Below are positions 35,045 to 46,426 of a stretch of DNA of 64,000 nt, piece after piece (within the stretch, counting starts at the first letter, position 1; each line of letters begins with the position of its first letter). The notes beneath the pieces were generated by a model that saw only the letters and a list, made by a program, of their open reading frames with translations, was not told the DNA's origin and did not search any database. This DNA is from Pontederia crassipes. Taxonomy: Eukaryota; Streptophyta; Magnoliopsida; Commelinales; Pontederiaceae. The translations under genes and the position numbers were made by a program. The stretch is from the NCBI GenBank assembly GCA_030549335.1, contig CM060197.1, positions 18,798,501-18,862,500 on the forward strand. Reading direction: 5' to 3'.

Positions 35045-35424
35045 ATGCAGAACTTGGACCATCAAGAGGATTTATATCTATCAAAACCTGAACCAGAGAG
35101 GGCCTTTAACAGAAGGAGAAGAATCCAAAGAGAAGAGGCTAGAAGAAGGATTTTTGAGGAAGAGGCACATAACCCTGAATTTGAAAGAGTTGTGAATCAG
35201 AATATGGCAGCTCCTAGGACTCTTAGGGACTGTTATTCACCAAGTAATGCCAGGAATCAACCAGGGGGAGGAGCCTTAGCACCTGTGGAAAACTTTGAAG
35301 TTAATTCAGTCTTGATTTCATTGATAAGGCAAAGTCAATTTTCTGGACTTGGGACTGAAGATCCAGCCTCTCATTTGGACAATTTCAAGGAGATGTGCAG
35401 CACTGTAAACTTCAACAATATTCC
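35045..35424 (+). pseudogene. gypsy gag N-terminal fragment
   Basis: Open from ATG 35045: a charged start, RTLRDCYSP, then NFEVNSVLISLIRQSQFSGL and EDPASHLDNFKEMCSTVNF, the opening of the retrotransposon gag capsid domain of Athila/Tat relatives. It then runs straight into the 3' LTR remnant, so the rest of gag and all of pol are deleted. Confidence 0.8.
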
Positions 35425-35528
35425 ACGACAACCTGAGTCTATTACAACTTACCTGTGTACTTGCAACTAGTGAGTTGGGAAATCAAATTTCAGCAAGTTA
35501 TCACTCAAACACCCAAATATCACTATCA
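35425..35528 (+). repeat. 3' LTR remnant of the nested gypsy element
   Basis: Matches 34736-34867 of the 5' LTR from CGACAACCTGAGTCTA to CACTATCA, with a short internal deletion. Confidence 0.8.
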
Positions 35529-35533
35529 AGTAT

Positions 35534-37089
35534 AAACGTCACAAAATGTTAAGTATTTGTGACACAGAAACGTCACCAAATGTCAAAAATACAATTCAAA
35601 GAATTGTTGAAACATCACTAAAAAATATTGTTGTGACATTTTATAAGCGTCACTAAAAAGTTATTTTTAATGCAAACTTTAAACCTACCGAAACATCATA
35701 AAAACTCATTATTAATAACTTTCTAAATATTAATGATTATATTTGCATCTTAATTCATTACGACTCACTGATATTTATAACATCAAATAATCAAAGTTCT
35801 CCAAAATTTATTAATAACAAAAAAGTTGTTAAAATGATGTAGCATACATTGTTAAACATTTGAATCAAATGTTTTACAAATCAACTTCAGAAATTAAAAG
35901 GGCTGGACGTTAGTTCATCCAATTACAAAGGACACTACAAAGAAAATTGATAACAAAAAGTTGTCTCGCCGAGAAAATCCGAGGTATAAAATTCTTGGAA
36001 CCTGCAACCAAAACATAAATATTAACATTAGTTCCTTCAATAGGGGGACATACTTCCAATTTATGGTACAAGGTAAATTATATAATTTCTTTTGTGAGAT
36101 ACATAAATTGACTAAAACAATGTTGCTAATAATCATGACCAAATAAAAGAAGAAAAGAGTTACCTACAACAATTGCTTGCAGCTGGGGTGAGATCCACAA
36201 ACTTTATACAAACCCTCTTGGTCACCTCTTCTTTTAGGAGCACTGTCATCATAAGACATTAAATCAAGCATGAACTATTAGTTCATCATAAAGAGAGCTA
36301 CCACACTTATCCAAAATCAAAGTAAAAAAAAAGCTATAAAACTTTCCAGAATAGTCCTGCAATAGAAACAATAGCATATTCTGCAACATATTTATACAAT
36401 TTAAGATGAAGACAATAAAATCAAGATAAAAAGAAGAATATTATATACCTTCTCCTTATCCATTTGGCACTGAGCTTGGAACATGTAGGAGTATCTTATC
36501 AACACAATTATGACACCATGAATAAGACAAGTGAAAAAAATATAAGTAAATGCTAGATAATAAAAAAAATCCTCATCCAAAAATGAAAAGATAAAGAGGC
36601 AAATAAGAAAAAAACATTTGTTCATCGAATAGGTTGCAGGCTTGTCTATAACATATAAGGTTCATCCATTTCGATCCATTTGCAGGCTTGTCTATAACAC
36701 TGATTCCTCGAAGTTCATGTGCCAATTGCGCATTTCATCGATCAGGATGCATGCATCCAACACATCAAACATGAAAGTCTGAAAAAATGGTAAATTTTTA
36801 AACATAGTTTGCCAACAGGGGGCATGGAAAATGCAAGAAAATAAACGAAGTACTAGATAAACGGAAAGGGTTACGATTAGAGTTTAGATCTGACCTCTGC
36901 GGTGGGAAATTGTGTCTTGCCTCCAGATTCCAGTTCAAGCCTGCAGCTTTGAAGCTATCTGAGCAAGTCGAAGCACAACAAACACAGCAACAAACATAGC
37001 AGACAATATATAAGAGCAGCTGCGAGCAAACAGTAACTGAGTTCAATAGTAAGATCCAACTAAAAAGTTCTATCAAGTGGGCCCGAAAG
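35534..37089. other. CACTA interior, AT-rich
   Basis: Subterminal CGTCAC repeats to about 35700, then AT-rich DNA. No transposase or other protein was recognised. Short minus-strand open frames lack recognisable domains. Confidence 0.5.
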
Positions 37090-37353
37090 TCAAGCAAATT
37101 CATAGCAAAAGTCAAGATCCAAAGATGAATGGTGCTCCTTGCTCTGGAACAGTGGCGATTCAGCGCTCTCATGCGGCGGGGAAGGGAGGAGAGGGAGTGC
37201 AGCGGCAGCCCTCTGCTGCAGCAACTGCAGCACGGCGTTCCCCGTTAGGACATTGCTTTCGTCGGATTCTTGGGGGCAGTCGAGGTTCACGCCGAAGAGA
37301 ACTGCAGTACGACACTCGATCCTCATAAGATAGCGATTAATTGACGGAGGCAT
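37090..37353 (-). pseudogene. GC-rich open frame inside the CACTA, possible captured fragment
   Basis: 87 codons from ATG: CRTAVLFGVNLDCPQESDES then an Ala/Leu/Pro-rich part. It is GC-rich compared with the AT-rich element body, and the sequence continues GC-rich to about 37440. CACTA elements often carry host gene pieces, which would fit, but I cannot name the source gene. Opposite-strand frames over the same bases are shadows. Confidence 0.35.
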
Positions 37354-37616
37354 TCATCGGAGGAAGCGATCGGTCAATGTCGACGAAGATCGAGAAGGTC
37401 ACCGGTGGTCTGCACTGTTGGAGTGAGGATAGAGAGAGAAATAAAAACAGGTTTAAACTGGTTGTGTTAGTGATTGGTTTCATTGAGGTTTAATCTAACA
37501 CATTAAAAATAAATTACTGGTGGAGATGGAGTAATATTAAAAATATGAACTAATCCTATTTGAAGCTAAACGTCACTGTACTAAATTATTAGTGATGTTT
37601 AATATAAGTCACACTT

Positions 37617-38012
37617 TTAGCCCCTTGTTTGGATTGATAGGAGAGGGGGTTAAGAGAGGGAATGGAAGGGAATTTTTTATTTTCACCTTGTTTGGATGAC
37701 TTAGTTGAGACTGAACGGAAGAAAATGAAGGGATGGATTCGCCTCCATTTTTTCAACTCCAAATCGGAGGGGAGAGGGGGTAAAGAAATAAATATTTCAT
37801 AATTACTTATTTGCCCTCTTAAGTAACATTAGAAAAAATATAATAGAGGGTATAATTGTCCATTCACTGATTTGTTAACTTGTTTCCCCTCTTTTCACCT
37901 TCTTTTTTCTTTCCAAACGAGATTAACTCATCTTCCTTTCTTCCCTCTCCCTCCCATTGTCTTTCCCCCTCTTTCTCCTCCCTTTCCCTTACTAAAGTTT
38001 ATCCAAACATAG
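37617..38012. repeat. MITE with TTTGGAT termini inside the CACTA
   Basis: Left GCCCCTTGTTTGGAT and right ATCCAAACATAGC are inverted. The arms are purine-rich on the left (GAGAGGGGGTTAAGAGAGGG) and pyrimidine-rich on the right. About 390 bp, no coding capacity. A target duplication could not be fixed. Confidence 0.65.
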
Positions 38013-38064
38013 CTGACCTTTGTATTTCCCGTAGACGTTCCTAAATATTAAAATTCTTGTAGTG

Positions 38065-38560
38065 CACCCTTCTGATTAATCTATGGCAAGCATTGTCATT
38101 TGCCAATAGAGGCGGAGCACAAGGCGTTTTGGAAACACTCAATTATAACTTTTAGGCCATGACCGGAAGAATACTCCTACAACTAAATGAATTGGATGAA
38201 CTTCGTCTCGACACATACAATAATTCCCGTTTGTACAAGTAATGCATGAAGAAATGGCACGACCATTTAATCCTACAAAGAAGTTTGGAGGAAGGTGACC
38301 AAGTTTTGTTGTTCAATTCTCGATTGAGACTCTTTCCTAGGAAATTGTCCGCTTATTGTTCAAAAGATTTATCCTCGTGGAGTTGTGGATATATGAAAAG
38401 ACAACTATGAAATTTTTAAAGTTACGGACAATGGTTGAAGTTATACAATCCAGGAGCTGAGAGTTAGTTTCAAGGAGGTTTTGCAATTCTGAGTCGAGCC
38501 AACGACTTTAATAAAGGCATTTATGAGATGCAACCCAACTAAATAAACAGTTACCTACCA
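38065..38560 (+). pseudogene. Athila-like integrase C-terminal remnant
   Basis: Continues the integrase interrupted at 31671: LIYGKHCHLP, then broken frames giving EEGDQVLLFNSRLRLFP and KLSA..GPFIVQKIYP-like text, the usual GPY/F-type end of gypsy integrases. Stops and frameshifts are present. Confidence 0.75.
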
Positions 38561-38663
38561 CATCAGCAGATAGCTTAGCTCAAATTTATCGAGTAAGCAA
38601 AATTCAGTAGATTTTCCTCCTTCACACTTTCGTAAAGTGCATGGAGATAGATTTCCTTTGGGA

Positions 38664-38767
38664 GTCCCAATAGAAAATAAAGTGATATCCTTTCAACTCC
38701 CCACCTTTTTCTCACGTCCCAATAGAAAATAAAGTGATATCCTTTCAACTCCCCACCTTTTTCTCAC
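38664..38767. repeat. perfect 52-bp tandem duplication
   Basis: Two copies starting at 38664 and 38716, each GTCCCAATAGAAAATAAAGT through CCACCTTTTTCTCAC, without a visible mismatch. Confidence 0.95.
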
Positions 38768-38776
38768 CTTTTCCCT

Positions 38777-39050
38777 TTGGACGTCGCTTCAACTTCTTGT
38801 CCCTATTTCTCTCTCCAATTTTCGTATGAACTGTCTCAACTACAAATTCCAGCGCCAAAACCCTTTATTCGTCGACACCCGAAGCCCATCCCACCTCTAC
38901 TACCCCAATCTAGCCACCATGAAACGCATTCGGACACTAACTTGGGAAGAGATCGAAGGCTCCTCTGGTTCCTTCGATGATGAAATACACTGCACCCTTC
39001 CTGACAGCATGCTCAGACAACCTAAGGATAACATCTGGACGACCTATTGA
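38777..39050 (+). pseudogene. Athila-like 3' ORF, N-terminal piece
   Basis: About 38920-39050 reads MKRIRTLTWEEIEGSSGSFD, resembling the start of the extra ORF found between integrase and 3' LTR in Athila-like elements. It stops where a reverse element begins. Its continuation is at 42900. Confidence 0.45.
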
Positions 39051-42000
39051 ATTCAAATTCAGCTTATTATAATCAAATGAGTTTCCCACTTTGCTAACAT
39101 TCCATAACATTGCTTTTCAATTCCCAATTTATAGCATAGGAACCACATAGACTAAAGCAAATTTAAGCCATGAAAGAAGTACTAACAATAACTAATTTGA
39201 TTTTCAAAAAAATTCAACTTTACTAAAAAGGTTGAACTTCAAATTCTTTACGAATAGATTTTTGTATTGATTAAATAGAATAAACTTGACTTTTATTCAT
39301 GATAACACAAATAAACTGATTTGAAACCTGGTTTTTATTCATGTTGGTCTCTTTATTCAAGAGAGCTTCATTTTTGGATTTAGCCTCTTTACTTATGCAA
39401 TGCAAAATGGAACTTTTCTTTCTCTTTTTCTTCACTTTTTTTTATTTATGTTCATAAAGTGAGCAACAGTTCAAACTCAAGTAAGGTTTAGATTCTTTAA
39501 TCCAAAGAGTTAGGTTTTCTTATTTCACATAGCTGCAAAAGTCTTGATTCCATTCTAGACATCTTCTAATTTCTGACCAACCCATGAGTGATAGCTAGTG
39601 TTACCAAAAAAAAACAAATTTCTAGCTAAATTTAGTTCTAATGCATTTGAATGTGAGCAGATTGAAGCAAAAAGATTAACAACCAAATTAATGACTACTT
39701 GGTGTTGGAGTATACTAGTTGTTATACTTAAAGAATTTTTGTTTAATAATCTTGAGCGCAATTAATAACATGAGTTGAGAACTGCTTAGCTAAAACTGAT
39801 GACCAATTAAACTAAGGCAGCTATGATAATAGAGATAATCTAGCTATAGATATGATATTTACTTTAAATGAAATTATAGCATGCTAATAGAGTGGAGAAA
39901 AGTACTAAGTACCTCCCCAAACTTATCATCATCAGTTCCTCAGTAATGATTCATCCAAGCAAGGGAGAGGTTTAGGAGAGTGTTCAACTATTGAAATAAG
40001 TGATAGGCATGTCTTGCAACACTTCATCTTTGGGGTCCACCAATGTTGATAATTCATCATTTGATATCAATAATAGTTGAAAGAATACAGTCTTGGTAAA
40101 GTCTTCCATGTATTGACTCAAATATGCAATTAAAAAATTCACTAAAATTTGGCAAAATTAGATATGGACAACTAGTATGAACAAGTAACCAAAGTTATCA
40201 TTATGATTATCATAATATGAGCCAAGTTAAGTAAGAATGCTTATGATAATTAGTTTTTCAAATGCATTTCAATGAAAAATCAAAGTTGTGAGTTTAAAAG
40301 TACTCCCTGAGCTAAATTTAATTTAGTGAAGAATGTAATTAGATCCATTTCCTTTATGTCTTAACCCTGCAAAAACAAAATGGTATTAGGCATATAAAAG
40401 CTTGGGTTTCCTCACAAGAAGAGCCATTCTTTATAGTATAAGACTAGACTTTTTAACTTCTTGATTTTAAAGAGGTTTAATTAGCGTCATGTGATCAAGT
40501 AGAGATCTCAATATGTGGACAACTTCATCAACCAAGTATGAATCTCCTAATTTGTCGTTGGCCAACTTTTGTCTTTCAGTTGGATGTATCCTTCCTTTAG
40601 TGTGCGAAAAATCTTCTAACTTTCCATACCAAAAGTTCTTATGTATGACATCTGAATTTCCTGAACCGCCCTCCTTTCTTAGCAGCCATTTCTTTTATGT
40701 CCTATTTGAATGCGTCATTGTTGAAAGATTTTCGAGTTTTTGGTGCCAACTTTCAGTAGGCAAACATTGATCTTCCTTAACTGGATGTTTCGTTGCTTCT
40801 AAAAATTTGAATTTTGTTGTAACCTCCTCTGTTTGAAAAGAAATTTGTTCTGCTTTCATATCCTCCTTGGCCATTTCGGTCCCAACATGTGGCTTTGTTG
40901 TCATTATATTATTTGTTGACCAATGGATAATGACATTGGTGAGACTTTGGAACTTTGAATATCTTCTTCAAATGAATTATTGCTTGCTTCGAGTCTAGGA
41001 CACTTCTTCTCTTTTGATGTTCCCTCATCTCTTATTCTTAGATGTTGACATTCTTCAACTGATAGCATCCATGCTGGTCTATGGAGGAAGTTATCTCAAG
41101 TGGAACTTCAATTGGATAGTTGGGTGTCGAAACGAGAATGATTAATTAACTGATTTGTTGGACCTAAAGCACAAAATGCAAAAAAACTTTAGTGTAGGTG
41201 TAGAACTTTCAGAATTGGAAGTAGACTAAGGTTTAGGTGTAGGCTATACACAATTAAAACTAAACGAGATCTAGTCTTAGACAATGCACAACTATAAATT
41301 GAACAAGGTCTATATACAGATGAAAACTAGAAATTACAACAATGTTATGTGACCTAAACTCCTCACTTTACTCAACTGCAAGTGTACATATTAGAGTAGT
41401 AGACTCGAATGTCGTATCTCTAGACTAAAAAGGCTAAGATAAGAACTAAGCAAAAGAGTTAATTAGTTACAAAAATTGAGCTAAAATTATGAATTCAGAA
41501 AGGCTAACTAATTCTTTTTGTATTTTGAGATGATTGAATTAAAATGACAACTAACTACTTAGTTAGAAGGCTTAAGATGGATTCACAATTAATGATAGGT
41601 GCTCTTAGGAATGGGGTTCATCTTATATTCTGCTATGGATGGATTAGAACAACTTTAATAAGAAAAAATATGTCAGATTCAACTTGTAAAAACTGCTCTC
41701 ATAGTACATTAGAATTAGAACTAAGTATCATATTATCATTTGAACATTAGTTAGGTTGATTCAAAATGGTTTAACTGACAAAAGATTATAGAACTTATGG
41801 ACATCTACTAGTATGCTAACATTCTCTCAAATGTAAGCATAATGAGAGAAGCCAAAAACTATAAGTACCAATAACTGCATAAGGAGATAAATAATTTAAC
41901 TCATTGCATAGATAAAATCATATCAAAAAAACTAGTGCTAATGTTCTTAGTTCATTTTTGAACAACAAGAAAATCTAAATCAACCTCTCGGTTTTCATTT

Positions 42001-42869
42001 CAATATGAGATTCACATTAACAAGAAGTTAAATGGACGCATGAATCTCAAGATGGGTAGATTGAAACTAGAAAATAATGTCGATGTTCTTGGCTCATTTC
42101 TGACCAAGAAATGAATAAAAAATCAACTTCTCAGTTGCCATTATAACATCAACAGAAACAAATCCCAACAAATTAAGAAACTACATTAACGTGAGTGATA
42201 AAAATGTCCTATCATCCATCCATGAACATAAATTAGACTATTATCCTATCATAAGAGAGCTAAGATTTAGCTCCTCATAAATGTTGAAATCAATACAAAA
42301 CATATGAGGAACGTGATAAAAAAATATTCTAAAATATAAAGTAGAAGAATCAGCTCAAAGTATTCTCTTGGCTGCTTCTTGTCCTTCCTTTAGCTCCAAG
42401 GTGCAGCCTCTAGCCAAAATCAGCAAATAGTAGATTATTCTCTAGGTCTATTGAACATCCCATTTTTATATGGCATCATCAAAACCCTTTGATCTTCATC
42501 TGCCATTCCTTCCTTGTCATACCACATGTCTTCTAGTCCCCTCTTTCTGTAGAAAAATTCCTTTCTCATTGCTTTATGGCAGCTTACAAAAAGTGGTCTC
42601 CTTTTTCTTTTCCAACAAGATTTGTCTTTTGTACTTTGAATCTTGTAGTATCATGAACAATAAGCATCAATTCTTCAAATAAAATTTAAACAAATAAGAG
42701 GTGAATCGGGATGTTATATAACTCAAATGTATAAGTGTAAAATGATATTATGTTAAGATAATTGCATGCAGATTAAGCATAATTATCAAAATATGAACAT
42801 TTCAGGACTTGAATGCATATGAATTAGAGTGAAATAGTGTAGAATTTTAGTATGATCAACTAGTGATCA
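39051..42869 (-). mobile_element. reverse-oriented gypsy element fragment of the nested LTR family
   Basis: At 42869 the minus strand starts TGATCACTAGTTGATCA, matching the LTR start at 31879. Two inverted copies of the CAGAAATGA...CAAG repeat block lie near 41950 and 42090. The LTR tail (minus strand of TACACTTGCAGTTGAG and GTCTAAGAC-like text) is at about 41350-41420. A polypurine-like AAGTTTGGGGAGGT (minus strand, 39911-39924) lies farther in. No domain is recognisable in the open frames at 40.5-40.9 kb. The left boundary is approximate. Confidence 0.5.
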
Positions 42870-42899
42870 CTTGTCTGGATAAGAAGTTAAAGATTGCGA

Positions 42900-43930
42900 A
42901 TGGACTTTAAAGAGAATGACTATTGACCAGGTATCTCGACGTTCCCACACTCGAATCGCTTGGACTTCTGCGGGACTTTGAATTTTGCTTGATCGTGCTC
43001 ATTCGATGAAGTTTTTTAAAATTAGGTTTTACACGAGGACTTGGGTATTGAATTCATCGCAACAATAAAAGTAATGAATGTGGATGATGTTGGAGCTACA
43101 AATAGCATAGTTTTTCACCTATTTAACAAAGATTTTGAACTAAGTTTGGATGACTTCAATTCTATTTTTGTTATTCGTCTTCTAGTCTCGGATTTTGCTA
43201 GCCGATTTCCCTTTCTCGGATATTTGGTACAACCTGACGAGGATCCGGATTGATGATCCTCATAAATTTTTGGCCCATAAACTGAAGACCTAGTGTCTCG
43301 ATATTTGCATCTTCTTCTTACAAACACCATTCTAGCACGATCGTGCGACCCGACCATGGATTTCGTCTCTAAGCATGAATTGTACATCCTATGGAGCCTC
43401 CTTGCCAATACTGAAATCAACTTGGGGGCTTTCTTTATGAGAAACATCCTTTGAGAACAAATGCGCGAATGCACCACTGTCCTATTGGGGAATTATATCA
43501 TGGTCATTGCCAAACATTGTTCTTTGTTTCTTTCCGATATGGAGTTTTTTGCAGTACAAAAATTGGATTTGGATTACTTGAGGTCCGAGGGAGTGATCAC
43601 CTATGAAGGTAGCCAACATAACTGAATGAAACTTGGCTCTACGGTGCGGCTGGCACTCCCAAACACATGGCGAACAAATATTCTGCAAGGCCACATGTAT
43701 TTTGCAAGGCCACAACTGGTGAATGAATGACTGAGTTCAAATTCCATGACCCACTAGTTGTTTTTGAAGCCCACTGACCTGTCCATTTGCTGCCAGCTAG
43801 AAGACGTCCTGGTCGAACCCATGGGAGCAGCAACCTCAGCCTCTTCATTAGCTCCTCAACCCTCTAGAGTCCAGCTTGTCAACAAGTTGTAGAGGAGAAT
43901 GCTAGACAACGAGAAGATATACAAGCAAGG
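42900..43930 (+). pseudogene. Athila-like extra 3' ORF, main piece
   Basis: After frameshifted text, LGIEFIATIKVMNVDDVGAT and HLFNKDFELSLDDFNSIF (43041-43180) match the conserved middle of the extra ORF carried downstream of pol in Athila-like elements. Later frames give broken matches (GQIF, TNTILGRG-like, GAFF..KHPL-like) to about 43700. Some workers call this ORF envelope-like; its role is unproven. Stops and frameshifts throughout. Confidence 0.55.
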
Positions 43931-45555
43931 CTATCAAGTTCGAGTGCCCACCATGTAAACTCAGTCAACCTTCCATGAACTCGAAACATAGATTCGTTTC
44001 ATAAATTCGTAGAGTTTACATGTTAAATTAAAGTAAAAAATAAGTGATATGCCATTAATATATGACAATTCTTTATGGTCTTTGTCAAATAATAGCATAA
44101 TAATCAAATGTAATCCCAAAGATAATAAAGCACGAAATTCAAATACTTTTTAATTAGTCCTAAAAATCATTTGGATATAAAATAAAATTCTAAAAACATT
44201 AAACTACTACAACATAATATAAACTAAGTGCATGCATAATTGAGCATGTATTATTCCACACATACATCGTCTTTTTTTAATGAGCCATACATGAATAATT
44301 TGTATATTACGATACATATTTCATTTGTTGCATACATCATTTGTAATTCTTCACTTCAAAGTTTAAATCAAATACATGCATAGTGCATAAAATATAACAT
44401 AGCCCATGACTAAATCATTAATAATATAAGATGTTTTAGATAAACATAAACTCAACCAACATCACAAAATAAAATAAATTTATGAACTTGGAAGTAAAAC
44501 ACATCAACATTAGAGAAGTTGCCAGAAGTCCAAATCTCCAATGATGAGATGGTGGTAATATGATAAAAAACTTGTTGTGGTCATTTGGGGTCAAAGGATG
44601 GTTCTCGGCTATGAAGGTACAACAAAGGCACTTAAAAATATCGTCAAGAAGAACTAAGAAAAAAAAGAATGTAGGCTCCACACTAAGAACAGTGTTGAAT
44701 CTAAGCTTAGGGGAGAGGGAAACTGGTACATTTGTACATGAAGCCCCCTTGTGTTCCCTAATTGTTATGTTCTCCATTGTATCTTTTCTTTAGCATACAC
44801 TGAATCTTTGCACGAATTTTTTTTCCCATTCCAACTGCCATTCAAAAGTAAGAAGTGACTTATCCCTCCAAAATTGCATGTACTTGAATCTCATCCATTA
44901 GTTAGAAAGCGGTTAGAGATAAGTAGCTGAACACATGCATGATTACTTAAGCATATCTAAACTAAAACATTCAAAATTTTAAAATGTCTCCTTAACTGAA
45001 TCAAAGTAGTAGTGCCATTCCATAACAGTTTTATTCTCTTAGTCCTAATAATCTCTAAATTTTATAATTATGATCCCCACAAGCGATGCAAAGTGAAAAT
45101 CAAATCCCCCATCTTGGACTAAGTGGTTGTGAATTAGTATACAAGCAAATTGAGAAGAGCATGATTCATGTAATATGCTCGGCCACTAATATTTATAAGC
45201 TGATGTGTATATTTTCAATCTAACCAGCCACTTTTGATCTATGTTTGGGGGAGTCTAACAATCAAGTGAAACAAAGTAAGGGGGATGTTCAATGTCTTTG
45301 AATGAGACCCTTAGAACTAAGGGAAAGCCTAAATTTTCATTGTGGATATGATTAAAAGGCATTGATCTTTTCTTTTGATTGCTGCTTCAATGATTCAACT
45401 TTTGCCAGAGTAAATTGATAAATAACTTGCTAAATGATGCTTAGGCAAGTTGAGCATTGGGCTTACTGTGTCATAGCTACTTCCCTCTTTCTATTGCCTT
45501 CACATTATTTTGAATTGCCTTAAATTACTAGCTTTTGTTTGAGGATAAGCAACGA
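43931..45555 (+). other. AT-rich 3' noncoding region of the Athila-like element
   Basis: No gene was seen. The end contains the TTTGTTTGAGGATAAGCAACG stretch that commonly precedes the polypurine tract in this lineage. Confidence 0.5.
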
Positions 45556-45573
45556 GTTAAGTCTGGGGGAGTT
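45556..45573 (+). other. polypurine tract
   Basis: GTTAAGTCTGGGGGAGTT directly precedes an LTR start TGATCATC at 45574. Together with the upstream AAGCAACGAG this is the typical Athila/Ogre second-strand primer site. Confidence 0.8.
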
Positions 45574-45688
45574 TGATCATCTTTTATTTTTCTCTTTATA
45601 ATTATAATTTGGATGTCATTTTCATAACCTTTTTGTACGAAATTTTCATTTCTTTCGTGTCCAATAGCCAACTTTGAATAGTTCTATA
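45574..45688 (+). mobile_element. 3' LTR start of the Athila-like element
   Basis: 115 bp of LTR follow the polypurine tract before the Copia LTR begins at 45689. Confidence 0.6.
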
Positions 45689-46426
45689 TGTAGGATCGAA
45701 AGCACCAAGAGGGGGGGGAGTGAATTGATGTTTAAAAATCTTATCGTGAAATCAATTTCCAAAAGTTGATAAAATTGATCACAAGAAATTAATGATAAAG
45801 AGAAAATAAGAGGTAAGGAGCAAACAAAAAAGAGCACGATGAGTTGATGAGGTTTGGCCCAACTCTTTGGCCTGCGTCTCCGCTTCAACTTTTCGTCCTC
45901 GAGACCACATGAGATCCACTAGCTTTCCTTTTTCTTGTAGGGAGAGAACATTTACACCACAAGCCTTCTTCTCTGCTCAAGAGGCAAGGCACACCTCTTC
46001 TTAGAAAAAGCTCTCAACTTCAGTAAATCTCACAACATGGATTCCCTTTAACACTCTTCTTTTACAACTAATGCTCACTCTTAGAATATGGAAGAGAAAG
46101 AGATGATTTGGAAACTTTTTATTGAAGTGTTTTTAACTGAGGCAAAACTGTGGAGTATTTTCTCTTTCTTGGATAACCTTTCTTTAGGCTTCGGCACTCC
46201 TTTTATAGGTTTCTTCAAGTGTTGATCATGTCCGAAAACTCTTGTATAATTTTTTCCTTAAAAATAGTCATTACTATTCACTTCAGCATATGATTGGTCG
46301 ACCGCATTTATGGACTAGTCAACACAGTGGCAGAGCCAAGAATATTTTATAGGGGTTCACTTTCACTTTCATCTCATAGGAAAATTGAATAATTATATAA
46401 AAAATTAAAAGTATTATTTCAAAAAA

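Larger units (their letters stand above)
31879..35528 (+). mobile_element. gypsy element with large LTR, internally deleted, nested in the CACTA
   Basis: A 5' LTR (31879-34867, TGATCACTAG...CACTATCA), a primer site, a gag start and a 104-bp remnant of the 3' LTR. Flanks are CGTAT (31874-31878) and AGTAT (35529-35533), a 4/5 duplication. Outside, the CACTA subterminal repeats resume on both sides. Confidence 0.8.
31672..38064. mobile_element. CACTA transposon, non-autonomous, with nested gypsy element
   Basis: Termini are CACTACAACAAAATTT and, inverted, CACTACAAGAATTTTA. The 3-bp CAC at 31669-31671 and 38065-38067 is a perfect target duplication. Subterminal regions carry repeated GTGACG/CGTCAC motifs on both sides (31690-31878; 35535-35660; 37570-37610). 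Without the nested gypsy element the body is about 2.7 kb and shows no transposase. Excision in silico restores the integrase codons across TTGPF-like sequence, apart from one TGA. Confidence 0.88.
28849..45688 (+). mobile_element. Athila-like Ty3/gypsy element with several nested insertions
   Basis: Forward order: RT and RNase H (28.88-30.1 kb), integrase zinc domain (30.33-30.55), integrase core (31.23-31.67), integrase end (38.07-38.56), extra 3' ORF (38.8-39.05 and 42.9-43.9), polypurine tract (45556-45573) and the first 115 bp of the 3' LTR. The 5' LTR and gag are missing at the 28849 junction. The frames rejoin when the MITE (30551-31222), the CACTA (31672-38064) and probably the reverse element (39051-42869) are removed. 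Confidence 0.7.

Noticed and set aside
43115..43848. Minus-strand frames of 69-120 codons
   Set aside because: Shadows of the forward Athila-like extra ORF, which has the family matches.
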